Position numbers and translations under genes: made by a program. A stretch of DNA of 64,000 nucleotides, from positions 1 through 64,000 of the forward strand of contig JAILZT010000005.1 of assembly GCA_023512345.1 (NCBI GenBank). Reading direction: 5' to 3'. Positions 20,141 to 30,378 of this stretch are shown here, piece after piece. Source of the DNA: Paenibacillus sp. Lineage in GTDB: Bacteria > Bacillota > Bacilli > Paenibacillales > Paenibacillaceae. The stretch's first letter is position 1. Every line of letters begins with the position of its first letter. Below the pieces are notes generated by a model. That model saw only the letters and a program-made list of their open reading frames with translations. It was not told where the DNA came from and made no database searches.

Positions 20141-20232
20141 GAGCTATGGGAGACGAATCAAGTGTATTTTTACACTTGATATCGCCGATTCGAGCTATGG
20201 GAGGCGAATCAAGTGTACTTTTACATCTGATT
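20141..20232. repeat. Two tandem 51-bp units with 10-bp-stem dyads in the mutS-mutL spacer
   Basis: gagctatgggag(a/g)cgaatcaagtgta(t/c)ttttaca... at 20141 and 20192; dyads at 20157-20180 and 20208-20231. Confidence 0.85.
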
Positions 20233-20445
20233 ACTAATTGGACATAGATGTACAATTGGTTCGACAACCCGGTGTTCAGTAGTTAAGCAACCTATTTTTT
20301 TCAATTACCTGTTGTACGTTTCCTATAGTTCGTCACCTGATATACGTTGTCTGTAATACGTTAACTGTCATTCGGTATCTGTTGTACGTCACCTATTGTT
20401 CAGTTATCTGACATCATTTTATAAACTGGGTGCAAAACGAAACGA

Positions 20446-23238
20446 CTATAGATCCCTGGCTTTCATCTTGAGATCATTTAGTAAGCCCATTGCCTGAAGC
20501 GGCGTCATATTCATAAGATCCGCGTCTTTTACGGCGGCGATGATCTGTTTCATGAATGGATTTTCATGAACGATTGGTGACGATGCTGGTGCAGGTGCAA
20601 TTGTACCACCCTTACGGTTCTTACGCGGCTCTTCTTCTCCAAAGATTGAAAGCTGCACCACACCGAGACTATCAGCCTCACTTGAGGAGGACAGTGAAGC
20701 CGCTGCTTCCGCATATGCCTCATTTATAGAAAACTCAGTAGTTGCTGCACCAGATTCTTCTTTTACCAATGTAGATGAAGTTATAGCACTTGGGGTAGGA
20801 AGATTCTCTTGTCCACCCGTATAAACTCGAGCTCCAGCACCAATTGGAGAAGAGTGTTCGATTTCTTGTAAAAGACCATATGCCCGATCGATAATACCTT
20901 CCGGCAATCCCGCCAGACGGGCGCAATAGATTCCATAACTGCTATCTGCGGCACCTGGTACAAGTTTGCGCAGGAAATTCACTTTATCGCCGCTCTCTTG
21001 TACGGCCATTGAATAATTGCTTAGCCCCGCTAGACTCTCTTCCAAATGTGCTAATTCATGAAAATGGGTCGAGACCAGCGCCTTACATGCAATTGTATCA
21101 TGAACATATTCAATTACGGCCTGTGCGATCGCCATACCCTCACTTGTAGATGTACCTCGACCCAGCTCGTCAATAATGATAAGGCTGCGTGGGGTTGCTT
21201 TTTCTGTCATCACCTGAATATCAGCCATCTCAACCATGAACGTACTTTGACCACCGATAAGATCATCCGCTGCCCCTATACGTGTAAATATCCGGTCAAT
21301 TAATGGGATCTCCGCACTTGCCGCCGGAACAAAGCAGCCAATTTGCGCCAAAATGGTGATTAATGCCACCTGGCGCATATAAGTACTTTTACCTGCCATG
21401 TTAGGGCCGGTAATTAGTAAAATGTTCCCTTCACCTTTACTAAGGTTGCTGGCATTTGCGATGAAGGCCGAATCCTTCAAAACTGCCTCCACTACCGGAT
21501 GCCGCCCGCCCTCTATGAACAGATCATACCCATCCGAAAGCTTAGGTTTAACGAAACGGTACTCGGCGCTGACAGCTGCTAGACATTGGTAGACATCGAT
21601 TTCCGCTACTTTTTCAGCTAGATTCTGCAAACGGGGGATTTCCGCACTCAGACGATCTCTCAGCTCAGTAAAGAGGGAGTATTCCAGATCTGTCATTTTA
21701 TCCTGTGCTTCCAGAATAAGAGCTTCCTTCACCTTAAGCTCCGGTGTCACAAACCGCTCTGCATTCGCCAGTGTCTGCTTGCGTTCATACCGCCCTTCCG
21801 GTAAGGAAGCCAAATGAGAGCGGGTAATTTCTATAAAATAACCGAATATTTTGTTGTAACCGATTTTTAAGGACTTGATGCCGGTCGCCAGGCGTTCCTT
21901 CGCCTCAAGTTCAGCAATCCAGCGCTTGCCGTTACTGCTCGCTTCTCTTAGCTCGTCCAGCCGTGAGTGATAGCCCGATCGGATAATTCCGCCGTCCCGG
22001 ACAGAAACGGGAGCATCTTCGACGATAGCTCGCTCTATATCTTCGCGAAGCTCAGCACATTCATCCATGGATGAACCAATCTCCCGCAAAGTTGCCGAAC
22101 CCGAGTTCAGACACATTTCCTTCAAGCTAGGAATCTGAGCCAAGGACAGCTTCAGCGCATTCATATCCCGGCCATTTGCACTGCCGAAGGCAATACGCCC
22201 GGTTAATCGCTCCAGGTCATAAATTTCCTTCAAGGCAAGACGAAGATCCTCACGAACGATAAATTGGTTATATAAATAGTCCACAGCTTCCAGCCGTCGT
22301 TCAATGGGGGAACGCTGGAGCAAAGGTTTGTCAATTCTACGCCGGAGCAACCGTGCTCCCATTGAGGTTTCTGTGCGATCCAGCAGCCAAAGCAGCGAAC
22401 CTTTTTTAGAACGCTCACGAACAGTTTCAGTAAGCTCTAGATTGCGTCGGGTAAACGGATCGAGAATCATGTAGTTCCCCGGCTCGTAAGGAGAAATCTG
22501 GCTTAGCTGTCCAAGTGAACGCCGCTGCGTTTCGCCCAAATAAGAGATCAAGAGAGCCAAGCATTGGCCCCGCTCTTTCTCTAATCGCACCCAAGCTGCC
22601 TCCCCGAACTGACGCCGTGCCGATTCCTCGTCCTTTTTCTCCCATGGTGTATATACAACGGGCTTAGCTCCAAAAACCGCCTCACCACGAATACTGTTCA
22701 GCAAGGCTGCATCCCCGATAATCTCTGCAGGCTCATAAATGCCAATCTCATCCCGAAGCCATTCCGCTCCAGAGAGAACGGACGTAACATAGAGCTCACC
22801 TGTAGTGAGATCGCAGGCTGCCAAAGCCATCATCCCGTCATTTTCAGTGACGCACACCAGATAATTATTGGATTTCTCCGAGAGGATTTTACCGTCCATC
22901 ACTGTGCCTGGAGTAACCACACGAACGATATCCCGTTTCACCATTCCTTTTGTGGTCGCGGCATCTTCAAGCTGCTCGCAGATGGCCACCTTGTAGCCTT
23001 TTTCAATCAGGCGTTGAATATATCCCTCGGCAGCGTGATGAGGCACTCCGCACATGGGGATTTTCTCATCGATCCCGCCTTCACGGCCTGTTAAAGTAAT
23101 CTCAAGCTCTTTGGACGCCAATATCGCATCATCAAAGAACATCTCATAAAAATCTCCCAAACGGAAAAAGAGAAAGGCATCCTTAGCCCCTTCCTTTACT
23201 CGTAAATATTGCTCTATCATCGGCGTATATTTTGCCAT
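20446..23238 (-). CDS. mutS: DNA mismatch repair protein MutS
   Basis: LFFRLGDFYEMFFDDA, LLITGPNMAGKSTYMRQVALI, LIIIDELGRGTSTSEGMAIAQAV. Confidence 0.98.
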   Translation of the reverse strand: MAKYTPMIEQYLRVKEGAKDAFLFFRLGDFYEMFFDDAILASKELEITLTGREGGIDEKIPMCGVPHHAAEGYIQRLIEKGYKVAICEQLEDAATTKGMVKRDIVRVVTPGTVMDGKILSEKSNNYLVCVTENDGMMALAACDLTTGELYVTSVLSGAEWLRDEIGIYEPAEIIGDAALLNSIRGEAVFGAKPVVYTPWEKKDEESARRQFGEAAWVRLEKERGQCLALLISYLGETQRRSLGQLSQISPYEPGNYMILDPFTRRNLELTETVRERSKKGSLLWLLDRTETSMGARLLRRRIDKPLLQRSPIERRLEAVDYLYNQFIVREDLRLALKEIYDLERLTGRIAFGSANGRDMNALKLSLAQIPSLKEMCLNSGSATLREIGSSMDECAELREDIERAIVEDAPVSVRDGGIIRSGYHSRLDELREASSNGKRWIAELEAKERLATGIKSLKIGYNKIFGYFIEITRSHLASLPEGRYERKQTLANAERFVTPELKVKEALILEAQDKMTDLEYSLFTELRDRLSAEIPRLQNLAEKVAEIDVYQCLAAVSAEYRFVKPKLSDGYDLFIEGGRHPVVEAVLKDSAFIANASNLSKGEGNILLITGPNMAGKSTYMRQVALITILAQIGCFVPAASAEIPLIDRIFTRIGAADDLIGGQSTFMVEMADIQVMTEKATPRSLIIIDELGRGTSTSEGMAIAQAVIEYVHDTIACKALVSTHFHELAHLEESLAGLSNYSMAVQESGDKVNFLRKLVPGAADSSYGIYCARLAGLPEGIIDRAYGLLQEIEHSSPIGAGARVYTGGQENLPTPSAITSSTLVKEESGAATTEFSINEAYAEAAASLSSSSEADSLGVVQLSIFGEEEPRKNRKGGTIAPAPASSPIVHENPFMKQIIAAVKDADLMNMTPLQAMGLLNDLKMKARDL

Positions 23239-23364
23239 GGTCAACCTCCATGCCTATTTCATGCTACCGTCCATTATAACAGAAGATAGACAATCAGGGT
23301 TATACCTGAACGCAGAGTGATCTTTGAAATGGATGGTAACCAGGATTGAATAACTGGGCCAAAA

Positions 23365-23400
23365 TAAAAAGAAGCGCCGGGTCATGGCACTTCTTTTGTA
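23365..23400 (-). terminator. Terminator overlapping the 3' end of the amidoligase-like gene
   Basis: gaagtgccatgacccggcgcttcttttt on the minus strand; the stem includes the stop codon. Confidence 0.65.
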
Positions 23401-24704
23401 CACCAGAGCCCACGAATATCTCGGGCTTCGTCCCAGGTTTTACCTTCATGGATATAGCGGAATAGTGGCTCTATATAGCGGGCGGCGGTGTCGTAGCCGC
23501 CTAATTCGCGGAGCTGGCCCATGAGCGGAGCGAAGGCCGCGCGGAGCGGAAGTTTGTCGCCGCTATAGTAGGCGGCATGCAGCTCTTCCCTGTCGAGCGG
23601 GCGGAGGGGCAGGTCTTCATAGCGGCTCACGATTAGGTGAGCCAGAAAGACTGCCCCCTTGGCGACGACCGGAGACACCAGGAAGCTCGGCAGGGTCCGG
23701 TACTCGAAGCCGCCATGCGGCTGGTACCGGAAATCGCCGAGCACGCCGTAACGCGGACGCCGGGCAGTCGCCCGGGCGTCCTCCAGCAGTAACATGGGCA
23801 GCGCGAGGTAGTTATCGAGCGCGCGCAGGAGCGGCGCCGTCAGCGTCACGCCGCTGAAGTGCAAGTGGCCGCCGAGGGCCCAGCCCCGCAGCGGCATGCC
23901 TCCCGCCCGCCAAGCCAGCGAGCGGTCGGCGATGAGCCGGTCCGCCGTGGCTGCGGCGGACATCAGCTGCGCCAGCAGCGCGCGCGGGGAACCGCGCGGC
24001 CGAGGGCGCAGCTCCGCGACCGGGAACGTGCCGCGCGTTCCCGGGGGCCCGCCGTCGCAGCCGGCGACGCCGTCCGTCGGCAAGTACAGCGACGCCGGCA
24101 CGACGCTGCCGGCGGAGCCCCGCTGGAGCAGGAACTCCGGGTCCATGCCCATGAGTAAGCCGGGTCTCCCGGGCAACTCATAGGCAAGACTCCGTTCGAG
24201 TACCAGCTCCGCTGTGCGGAAGGGCTCCGGCAAGGGGTCCCCAACTTGCATCTTAAGCGGTGTAATCTCCTCCACCACATATTTGCGGTCCCCCTTGGAG
24301 AGCAGTAGAACCACACCACTATCAAGTCCTACACTGTACAACGCACGAACAGCGACTCCCTCAAGCAATTTGGTTAACCCGCGGCGCTCAGGAGGTTCTT
24401 CCGATTGGCTCGAGCCACTAATCAAAGACAACCCATTCATCCCCGCTCCTGTCCGGAACGGTACGATCTTAAGTACACCCAAGTTAAATATGTATACCTT
24501 GTAACGCAACCTATGCCGCATGTAAGCTAAGGCAGCGCCGTTGCCAACAGTTCCAGATATCCCGGAATCTGCCCACCTTCCATTTCTTATCATCATCTTG
24601 CTCTGACGAGTCAGTGCTGCCTCCACTCCACTGCGAAGAAGCCGCTTTTCTATCTGCTCCTGAGACAAGTCATCAAACACCTGATGTCCTTCATTCAATG
24701 TCAT
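23382..24704 (-). CDS. Putative amidoligase-like enzyme (phiEco32-like COOH-NH2 ligase type 2 family)
   Basis: GMDPEFLLQRG...TDGVAGCDGGPPGTRGTFPVAELRPRPRGSPRALLAQL...GGHLHFSGV...GDFRYQPHGGFEYRTLPSFL; family call from recalled motif pattern. Start probably 24704 (MTLNEGH). Confidence 0.65.
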   Translation of the reverse strand: MTLNEGHQVFDDLSQEQIEKRLLRSGVEAALTRQSKMMIRNGRWADSGISGTVGNGAALAYMRHRLRYKVYIFNLGVLKIVPFRTGAGMNGLSLISGSSQSEEPPERRGLTKLLEGVAVRALYSVGLDSGVVLLLSKGDRKYVVEEITPLKMQVGDPLPEPFRTAELVLERSLAYELPGRPGLLMGMDPEFLLQRGSAGSVVPASLYLPTDGVAGCDGGPPGTRGTFPVAELRPRPRGSPRALLAQLMSAAATADRLIADRSLAWRAGGMPLRGWALGGHLHFSGVTLTAPLLRALDNYLALPMLLLEDARATARRPRYGVLGDFRYQPHGGFEYRTLPSFLVSPVVAKGAVFLAHLIVSRYEDLPLRPLDREELHAAYYSGDKLPLRAAFAPLMGQLRELGGYDTAARYIEPLFRYIHEGKTWDEARDIRGLWCTKEVP

Positions 24705-24829
24705 CCCCCCGAACACCACCGTATCGCTATAAAGGATTAGATAGCAAAAAACGGTTTTCCATCCTATGGACGGCACCGTTTCCTGCAGATCTTCTGCTGT
24801 TGCTATTTACGCAAGACGCAAAATAAATT

Positions 24830-24857
24830 TAAAAAGGAGGGCATCCGCCCTCTACAC
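24830..24857 (-). terminator. cotE terminator
   Basis: gagggc-ggat-gccctc followed by ctttttaaat on the minus strand. Confidence 0.75.
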
Positions 24858-24923
24858 CGCCGCACCCTCATCATATAATGGTTTCAAACCCATTGAAGAA
24901 GAGTTAGCAGCGGCGCACCTTTC

Positions 24924-25481
24924 TTACAGCTCATCATCCAGCACATCAGGGTCTAAATCCTCATAATCGAAGCTCTCACCGTCAAAGTCGTAGTCCTTAT
25001 CCTCTGGATCATCGCTTTGATCGCTGACGTACACGCGGACCTTGGTCTCAGCCACCATCTCCGCCTCGAATTCCCGTTCTACCCGGATTGTAACACTGCC
25101 TCCACCGGGAGATACGCCAGCTTCCACACAGTTGGGCTCCTGCGTTGCATCCGCAGAAACCTCGACCGTGGAAGCACGGTGTCTGGGATCTAAATACGAA
25201 AGTGGGATAAGCTCAACATAGGAGACCGTTTCTTTGGCTACTTCGGTCTGCTTGTTTTTGTCATACGAGTACCAGATGTTCACATCATAAGTACCGATGA
25301 CTTCGATTCCGTTCCCAGCAGCTACCGCTTCATATTGGTGGTTGATAATCCAAGCCCCCAAGATACTCGTCGGATGATGCGGCGGGGTTACGGTATGGGT
25401 TGCGGTAGAGAACTTACGACCTTTGCCGCAGATCGCCTTCGTAATGATCTCCCTTGTTTGACGTTTATGGCTCAATGGCAT
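24924..25481 (-). CDS. cotE: Outer spore coat morphogenetic protein CotE
   Basis: REIITKAICGKGRKFSTATHTVTPPHHPTSILGAWIINHQYEA; acidic C-terminus; upstream of mutS. Start after ggaggaggt. Confidence 0.96.
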   Translation of the reverse strand: MPLSHKRQTREIITKAICGKGRKFSTATHTVTPPHHPTSILGAWIINHQYEAVAAGNGIEVIGTYDVNIWYSYDKNKQTEVAKETVSYVELIPLSYLDPRHRASTVEVSADATQEPNCVEAGVSPGGGSVTIRVEREFEAEMVAETKVRVYVSDQSDDPEDKDYDFDGESFDYEDLDPDVLDDEL

Positions 25482-25607
25482 TTTTAAACCTCCTCCATAC
25501 AATCATTCACTATCAAGTGTATGCAGGACATGGGCGTTTGTTGATTGTTAGAGTATAAAAAAATTTGAGTAAGCCTAACGAGCCTTCTCACGTGACTCTT
25601 TCTTCTA

Positions 25608-26624
25608 TTATTTCGGGAATACACGAACAATACCCAGTGTTCTTTCTTTACTTAGATCTATAAAAACTTCTTCTATTTTCACAAGCGGGCGAATCGGGTC
25701 ATGGGGAAGAATCATAATGATCCTGCCCACTCTTCCGTCAGTCAGCTCTACCTCGTTTCCTATCATCGACTGCATCAGCTTATCCATAAAGACTCTGCAA
25801 ATATATGGATCAAGCTTCCCAAAGGCACTCTCCCCCATTTGTTTCAAAACCTCATACAGTGGCGAAGCTTTACGATATAAACGGTCAGAAGTCATAGCAT
25901 GGAAGACATCTGCAACGGCTACAATTTTGCTAAAGTCTGTAATTCGATGTCCCAATACGCCAAACGGATAGCCGCTTCCATCCATTCTTTCATGATGCTG
26001 AAGCGCCACAAGAGCCTGCATGTGATCTGTTCCTACGGTATCTCTTATTAATTCATAACCTATAGTGGTGTGTTTCTTCATGAATTCGTATTCTTCATCC
26101 GTCAAGGGTCCTGGCTTTGCCAAAATTTCAGCAGGAATCATAATTTTCCCAATATCATGAAGAGTCGCAGCAACGGTCAGCATTCCCAGCTCTTCGGGAT
26201 CCATCTTGAGCCATTTACCCAGTAATGTAGATAATATTCCAACCGCTATATTGTGCCTGTATGTATAGTCATCTTTAGATTGCAATGCGGACAACATTCC
26301 GTAGAAATCATTTTTTTCTGTAACTTTATCGATGAAAGGAATGACCTCGGAACGAAGCTCCTTAAGAGGAACTTTCTTACTGAACTTTATCTGGTCAAAA
26401 ATCATCTCCATGGCAGTCGTACAATCGTCAACGGCGATATGAAAGAAGGCTGCACTATCTATTTCAATAATATCCAGGTCTTCTAAAAAAATTCGATGCT
26501 GGTCAAGCAATCGGATATGCTCTGTATTTAACAGGGTCATAGCAGGTAAAACGAATACTCCATGGCTATTGAAAAGATCTACTCCAAGCTGCTTGCCGAT
26601 ATATATCTTATTGCTATTCTCCAT
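25608..26624 (-). CDS. HD-GYP domain phosphodiesterase-like protein
   Basis: ATLHDIGKIMIPAEILAKPGPLTDEEYEFMKKHTTIGYELI...QHHERMDGSGYPFGVLG. Confidence 0.92.
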   Translation of the reverse strand: MENSNKIYIGKQLGVDLFNSHGVFVLPAMTLLNTEHIRLLDQHRIFLEDLDIIEIDSAAFFHIAVDDCTTAMEMIFDQIKFSKKVPLKELRSEVIPFIDKVTEKNDFYGMLSALQSKDDYTYRHNIAVGILSTLLGKWLKMDPEELGMLTVAATLHDIGKIMIPAEILAKPGPLTDEEYEFMKKHTTIGYELIRDTVGTDHMQALVALQHHERMDGSGYPFGVLGHRITDFSKIVAVADVFHAMTSDRLYRKASPLYEVLKQMGESAFGKLDPYICRVFMDKLMQSMIGNEVELTDGRVGRIIMILPHDPIRPLVKIEEVFIDLSKERTLGIVRVFPK

Positions 26625-26667
26625 ATCCTCTCACCTTCTCAAATAATTTTGACCGTTTGCTCCTAAG

Positions 26668-27636
26668 TCAGCCGTTGCTTCGTTGGTTTATAACAACGGG
26701 CATTTTATGGCGTTTGGCGATTTTTAAATAGAGTGCCAGTTCTCGGCATAGCTGCAGAATGGCAGAACGAACCTCAAATTCCTCTCGGGATGAAGGCAGC
26801 TCCATGCTTTGAAATTTTTTCTCGAGATCTTCCAGCAGGTGCTCCGTTCGACCGGTATATTCCTCAGCAAGAACATCCCCGCTTAGTTGATCGAACAAAT
26901 CGGCCACCATATCACCGTGCGGGAAACTGCGATACACTTGAGATAACAACTGCATCATTCCCTGAATAGATTCCAGCTGTTCTTTACGCATATAAAAATA
27001 TACATTCCATGCCTGATCTGGATGAATGACGTGATTCTCCATTTCTCTTCCCGCTGCCGTCAATCCTTGCTGCACCGCTGTATTGGCCGTAATGAGCTCT
27101 TTGCCATCCCATAAATATTGAGGGTCACGAAGCGTTCGGGCCATTTGGCTGAATATTACGGAGAATGCTCCATCAACCTCTTTTCGAATTTGATACATTA
27201 CGCCTTCGGTCTTTGGCATGTAGATCAGGTTAACCATGCCGGCAGAACCAAGCCCAATCACCAACAGCTCTACTTGCTGCAGCAGGACATGAAGAGAGAT
27301 TTCAGCTTGTCCAAAAACACGGAAAACAATAACCGAGCTTGTGACAATTCCCTCTTTGAAGCCAGCTCGGACAATGAGTGGGAACCCAAATAGTACAAAT
27401 ACCCCAAGTACCCAATAATGGAATCCGAAAACCCAGAATAGAATACACCCGAAAAAGAGTCCTACGAGCGAGGCTAAAAATCGTGCAGATATCGTTCGCA
27501 GGCTCCTTTTACGAGTGACTTCTACACCTAAAATGGCTAAAAGCCCAGCACTCTGCGCATTGGGAATGCCCACAGCAGCCGCTATAAGTATAGACATTAA
27601 CGTTGCAGCCGCTGTTTTAATAATTCGAAACCCCAT
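26668..27636 (-). CDS. Aromatic acid exporter / FUSC-like (DUF939, YqjA-like) membrane protein
   Basis: MGFRIIKTAAATLMSILIAAAVGIPNAQSAGLLAILGVEVTRKRSL; start after aaggagagg. Confidence 0.85.
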   Translation of the reverse strand: MGFRIIKTAAATLMSILIAAAVGIPNAQSAGLLAILGVEVTRKRSLRTISARFLASLVGLFFGCILFWVFGFHYWVLGVFVLFGFPLIVRAGFKEGIVTSSVIVFRVFGQAEISLHVLLQQVELLVIGLGSAGMVNLIYMPKTEGVMYQIRKEVDGAFSVIFSQMARTLRDPQYLWDGKELITANTAVQQGLTAAGREMENHVIHPDQAWNVYFYMRKEQLESIQGMMQLLSQVYRSFPHGDMVADLFDQLSGDVLAEEYTGRTEHLLEDLEKKFQSMELPSSREEFEVRSAILQLCRELALYLKIAKRHKMPVVINQRSNG

Positions 27637-27727
27637 GAAATTACCTCTCCTTAAAACATTGCCTACATTTATTAACAGTATAATCATGGTACTTGATTTT
27701 CTTAACAGGCACAATATGACATCTTTT

Positions 27728-28561
27728 TCACCTATGCGACAAAAGGAGTTTCTCTACATAAACCACGAGCTGATACATGGCGGTTGCCACAGCGGCTATA
27801 ATGAGCAGACTCGACATGACCAACGTGAAATTGAATACTTGAAACCCGTAAATAATCAGATAACCCAGCCCAGACTTGGCTACCAGAAATTCTCCGACAA
27901 TAACTCCTACCCACGACATGCCTACATTTACTTTTAGCGTGGACACAACAGTTGGAAAGGAAGCAGGTAGAATTACCTTTGTAAACACCTGGGTACGTGA
28001 TGCTCCGAACGATTTTACAACCTTAATTAGGTTAGGATCTACACCGCAAAAGCTGTTATAGACAACTAATGTAGTAACAATGACAGTTATAGATAAAGTT
28101 GTAACTACAATTGCAGTAAATCCAGCTCCAAACATTACAATAAAAATCGGACCCAGCGCCACCTTCGGCATACTGTTAAATACAACCATGTAGGGATCCA
28201 GCACGGCTGATAAAAAAGGTGACCACCAGATCAACACCGCCAGTAGTGTTCCTAACAGTGTTCCTAATACAAATCCTACAGCAGTTTCACCTACAGTCAT
28301 TCCTAGATGAGGCCACAAACTCCCGCTGATAATATCGCCATATATCTGTTGAAAAACCTTGGTTGGATAGCTAAACAGCAGTTCGTCAATCCATCCTACT
28401 CTAGCCCCAACTTCCCAAGATACAAAAAACAACAGTAGAATAACCGCTCTTACAGCAAAGACGTTCCTCTTGCGTTGTTTCTTATCCCGAGTGTAACCCT
28501 GATGCATTTCATGCAGCCATTGTGAGCGGGTATCTGCGGTCCCGGACGGCCCTGTTTTATT
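27728..28561 (-). CDS. ABC transporter permease (nitrate/sulfonate/taurine type), probable GTG start overlapping the ATPase stop
   Basis: FVLGTLLGTLLAVLIWWSPFLSAVLDPYMVVFNSMPKVALGPIFIVMFG; GTG at 28561 preceded by ggaggg. Confidence 0.8.
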   Translation of the reverse strand, partial: NKTGPSGTADTRSQWLHEMHQGYTRDKKQRKRNVFAVRAVILLLFFVSWEVGARVGWIDELLFSYPTKVFQQIYGDIISGSLWPHLGMTVGETAVGFVLGTLLGTLLAVLIWWSPFLSAVLDPYMVVFNSMPKVALGPIFIVMFGAGFTAIVVTTLSITVIVTTLVVYNSFCGVDPNLIKVVKSFGASRTQVFTKVILPASFPTVVSTLKVNVGMSWVGVIVGEFLVAKSGLGYLIIYGFQVFNFTLVMSSLLIIAAVATAMYQLVVYVEKLLLSHR

Positions 28562-29339
28562 CACTAGCCTTCCCTCCTGCCAGCTCCATTTCCTTCCATA
28601 TCTCATTAAAAAGCTCTGTAAATCCCCTTTGATTACGAGCATGTAGAGGCGGAGCGTCACGAATGATATCCGGAATTGCAAACACTTTACGAATTCTTCC
28701 TGGATTCCGCTCCAACAAGATCACTGTACTGCTGACCGCTATGGCTTCAGATAGATCATGTGTGACTAGTATTGCGGTTGTACCCCGGCGACGGAGCGTT
28801 TCAGAGACAAGATCCTCAAGTTGCAGCTTAATCTGGTAATCCAACGCCGAGAAAGGTTCATCTAACAACAATAAACTTGGGTCTGTTGCTAAAGTTCTTA
28901 CTAAAGCCACCCGCTGCCGCATCCCACCCGATAGCTGGGATGGATATTGGTTCCCCGCTCCCTCAAGACCCATATCCGCCAACAGACCCAATGTTTTTTC
29001 TTTTGTTTCATCATTTAATCGTCCTGCCAGTTCAAGGCCTAGAACTGCATTGTTCAGTATGCTGCGCCAAGGAAAGAGATAATCCTGCTGCAGCATGTAC
29101 CCAACCTCCGGTGAAGGGCCATCTACCTTTGATCCGTTAAGAAGCACCTCACCCTGTGAAGGTTGAAGCAATCCGGCAATGATCGATAACAATGTTGTTT
29201 TCCCGCATCCACTGGGTCCAACCAGGCTGACGAACTCTCCCTGCTCAATACTGAGGCTCAGATCTTCCAGGGCCAGAGAAGCTTCCCGATCACCAAGATA
29301 AGCGTGCGTTATCCCCTTCAATTGCACTACTGGAAGCAT
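28557..29339 (-). CDS. ABC transporter ATP-binding protein (nitrate/sulfonate/taurine type)
   Basis: Walker A GPSGCGKTTLLSI, signature LSGGMRQRVALVRTLA, LLLLDEPFSALD. Confidence 0.93.
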   Translation of the reverse strand: MLPVVQLKGITHAYLGDREASLALEDLSLSIEQGEFVSLVGPSGCGKTTLLSIIAGLLQPSQGEVLLNGSKVDGPSPEVGYMLQQDYLFPWRSILNNAVLGLELAGRLNDETKEKTLGLLADMGLEGAGNQYPSQLSGGMRQRVALVRTLATDPSLLLLDEPFSALDYQIKLQLEDLVSETLRRRGTTAILVTHDLSEAIAVSSTVILLERNPGRIRKVFAIPDIIRDAPPLHARNQRGFTELFNEIWKEMELAGGKASE

Positions 29340-29370
29340 TTCATCGCCCCCTCCCTCTTAATTGAGTGCA

Positions 29371-30378
29371 CTAATCCTTGATATTTACCGCTGCCTTCTC
29401 AGCAAACGTGTTATTAACAATTTTCTCTGCCGGGACACGTTCCTTCAATTCCCCTGCGTTATTCATCACATCCAAAAGATTGTTCCATTCCTTATCGTCC
29501 ACTACTGGGTTGATAGCATAGGTATCCTGATCTTTATACCGCTTAACTGCCGATATCACAATATCCTTATCTGTTTTTTCGAAGTAAGGCATAATGGCTG
29601 CTGCAATCTCCTCGGGACTATGGTCTTTGACCCATAGCTGTGCCCGTTGAATTGCATTTGTGAATTTCTGTACGGTGTCTCCGTTTTTAGAAATATAGCT
29701 GCTCTTAGACATGAAAACCGTATACGGCAAATACCCGCTTTCAACGCCAAAGGAAGCTACTACTTTACCCCGGCCTTCTCGTTCGAAGATTGAAGCTTGC
29801 GGTTCAAAAAGCTGGACGTAATCCCCTGTTCCAGATGCATAGGCACCTGCAATATTGGCAAAATCAATGTTCTGAATCAGCGTTAAATCCTTCGCAGGAT
29901 CAATCCCTTTTTGAAGTAAGGTAAAGGCCCCCGCCATCTGCGGCATTCCACCTTTTCTTTGTCCGAGGAAGGTTGCCCCCTTCACTTTATCCCAGCTAAA
30001 AGCCCCGTCCGCATTGCGGGCAAACAGGAATGTCCCATCTCTTTGTGTCAACTGAGCGAAATTAATAACAGGATCATCAGCACCTTGCTGGTATACATAT
30101 ATTGAAGTTTCCGAGCCCACCAGCGCGACATCAATGGCTCCTGACAGAAGTGCCGTCATAGTCTTGTCTCCACCGGGTATGGTCTGCAATTCTACCTCTA
30201 AACCCTCATCTTCGAAAAATCCCTGCGACAGTGCTACATATTCGGGTGCATAAAATACAGATCGTGTAACCTCACCAATCTTAACCTTAACCGTTGAATC
30301 TCCACCGCAGCCTGCAAGTATGGAAAAACACATACCGAACATCAAGAAAAGTATTGCAGCTTGTTTCACTCTCTTCAT
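29371..30378 (-). CDS. ABC transporter substrate-binding lipoprotein
   Basis: Signal peptide with lipobox (LAGCGG); periplasmic-binding fold sequence GFFEDEGLEVELQTIPGGDKTMTALLSGAIDVAL. Confidence 0.92.
   Translation of the reverse strand: MKRVKQAAILFLMFGMCFSILAGCGGDSTVKVKIGEVTRSVFYAPEYVALSQGFFEDEGLEVELQTIPGGDKTMTALLSGAIDVALVGSETSIYVYQQGADDPVINFAQLTQRDGTFLFARNADGAFSWDKVKGATFLGQRKGGMPQMAGAFTLLQKGIDPAKDLTLIQNIDFANIAGAYASGTGDYVQLFEPQASIFEREGRGKVVASFGVESGYLPYTVFMSKSSYISKNGDTVQKFTNAIQRAQLWVKDHSPEEIAAAIMPYFEKTDKDIVISAVKRYKDQDTYAINPVVDDKEWNNLLDVMNNAGELKERVPAEKIVNNTFAEKAAVNIKD

Noticed and set aside
23859-24325. Overlapping ORFs in the GC-rich region (23859-24158+, 23896-24183+, 23963-24325-)
   Set aside because: Explained by few stop codons in GC-rich DNA antisense or frame-shifted to the amidoligase-like CDS; low-complexity Arg/Ala/Pro composition.
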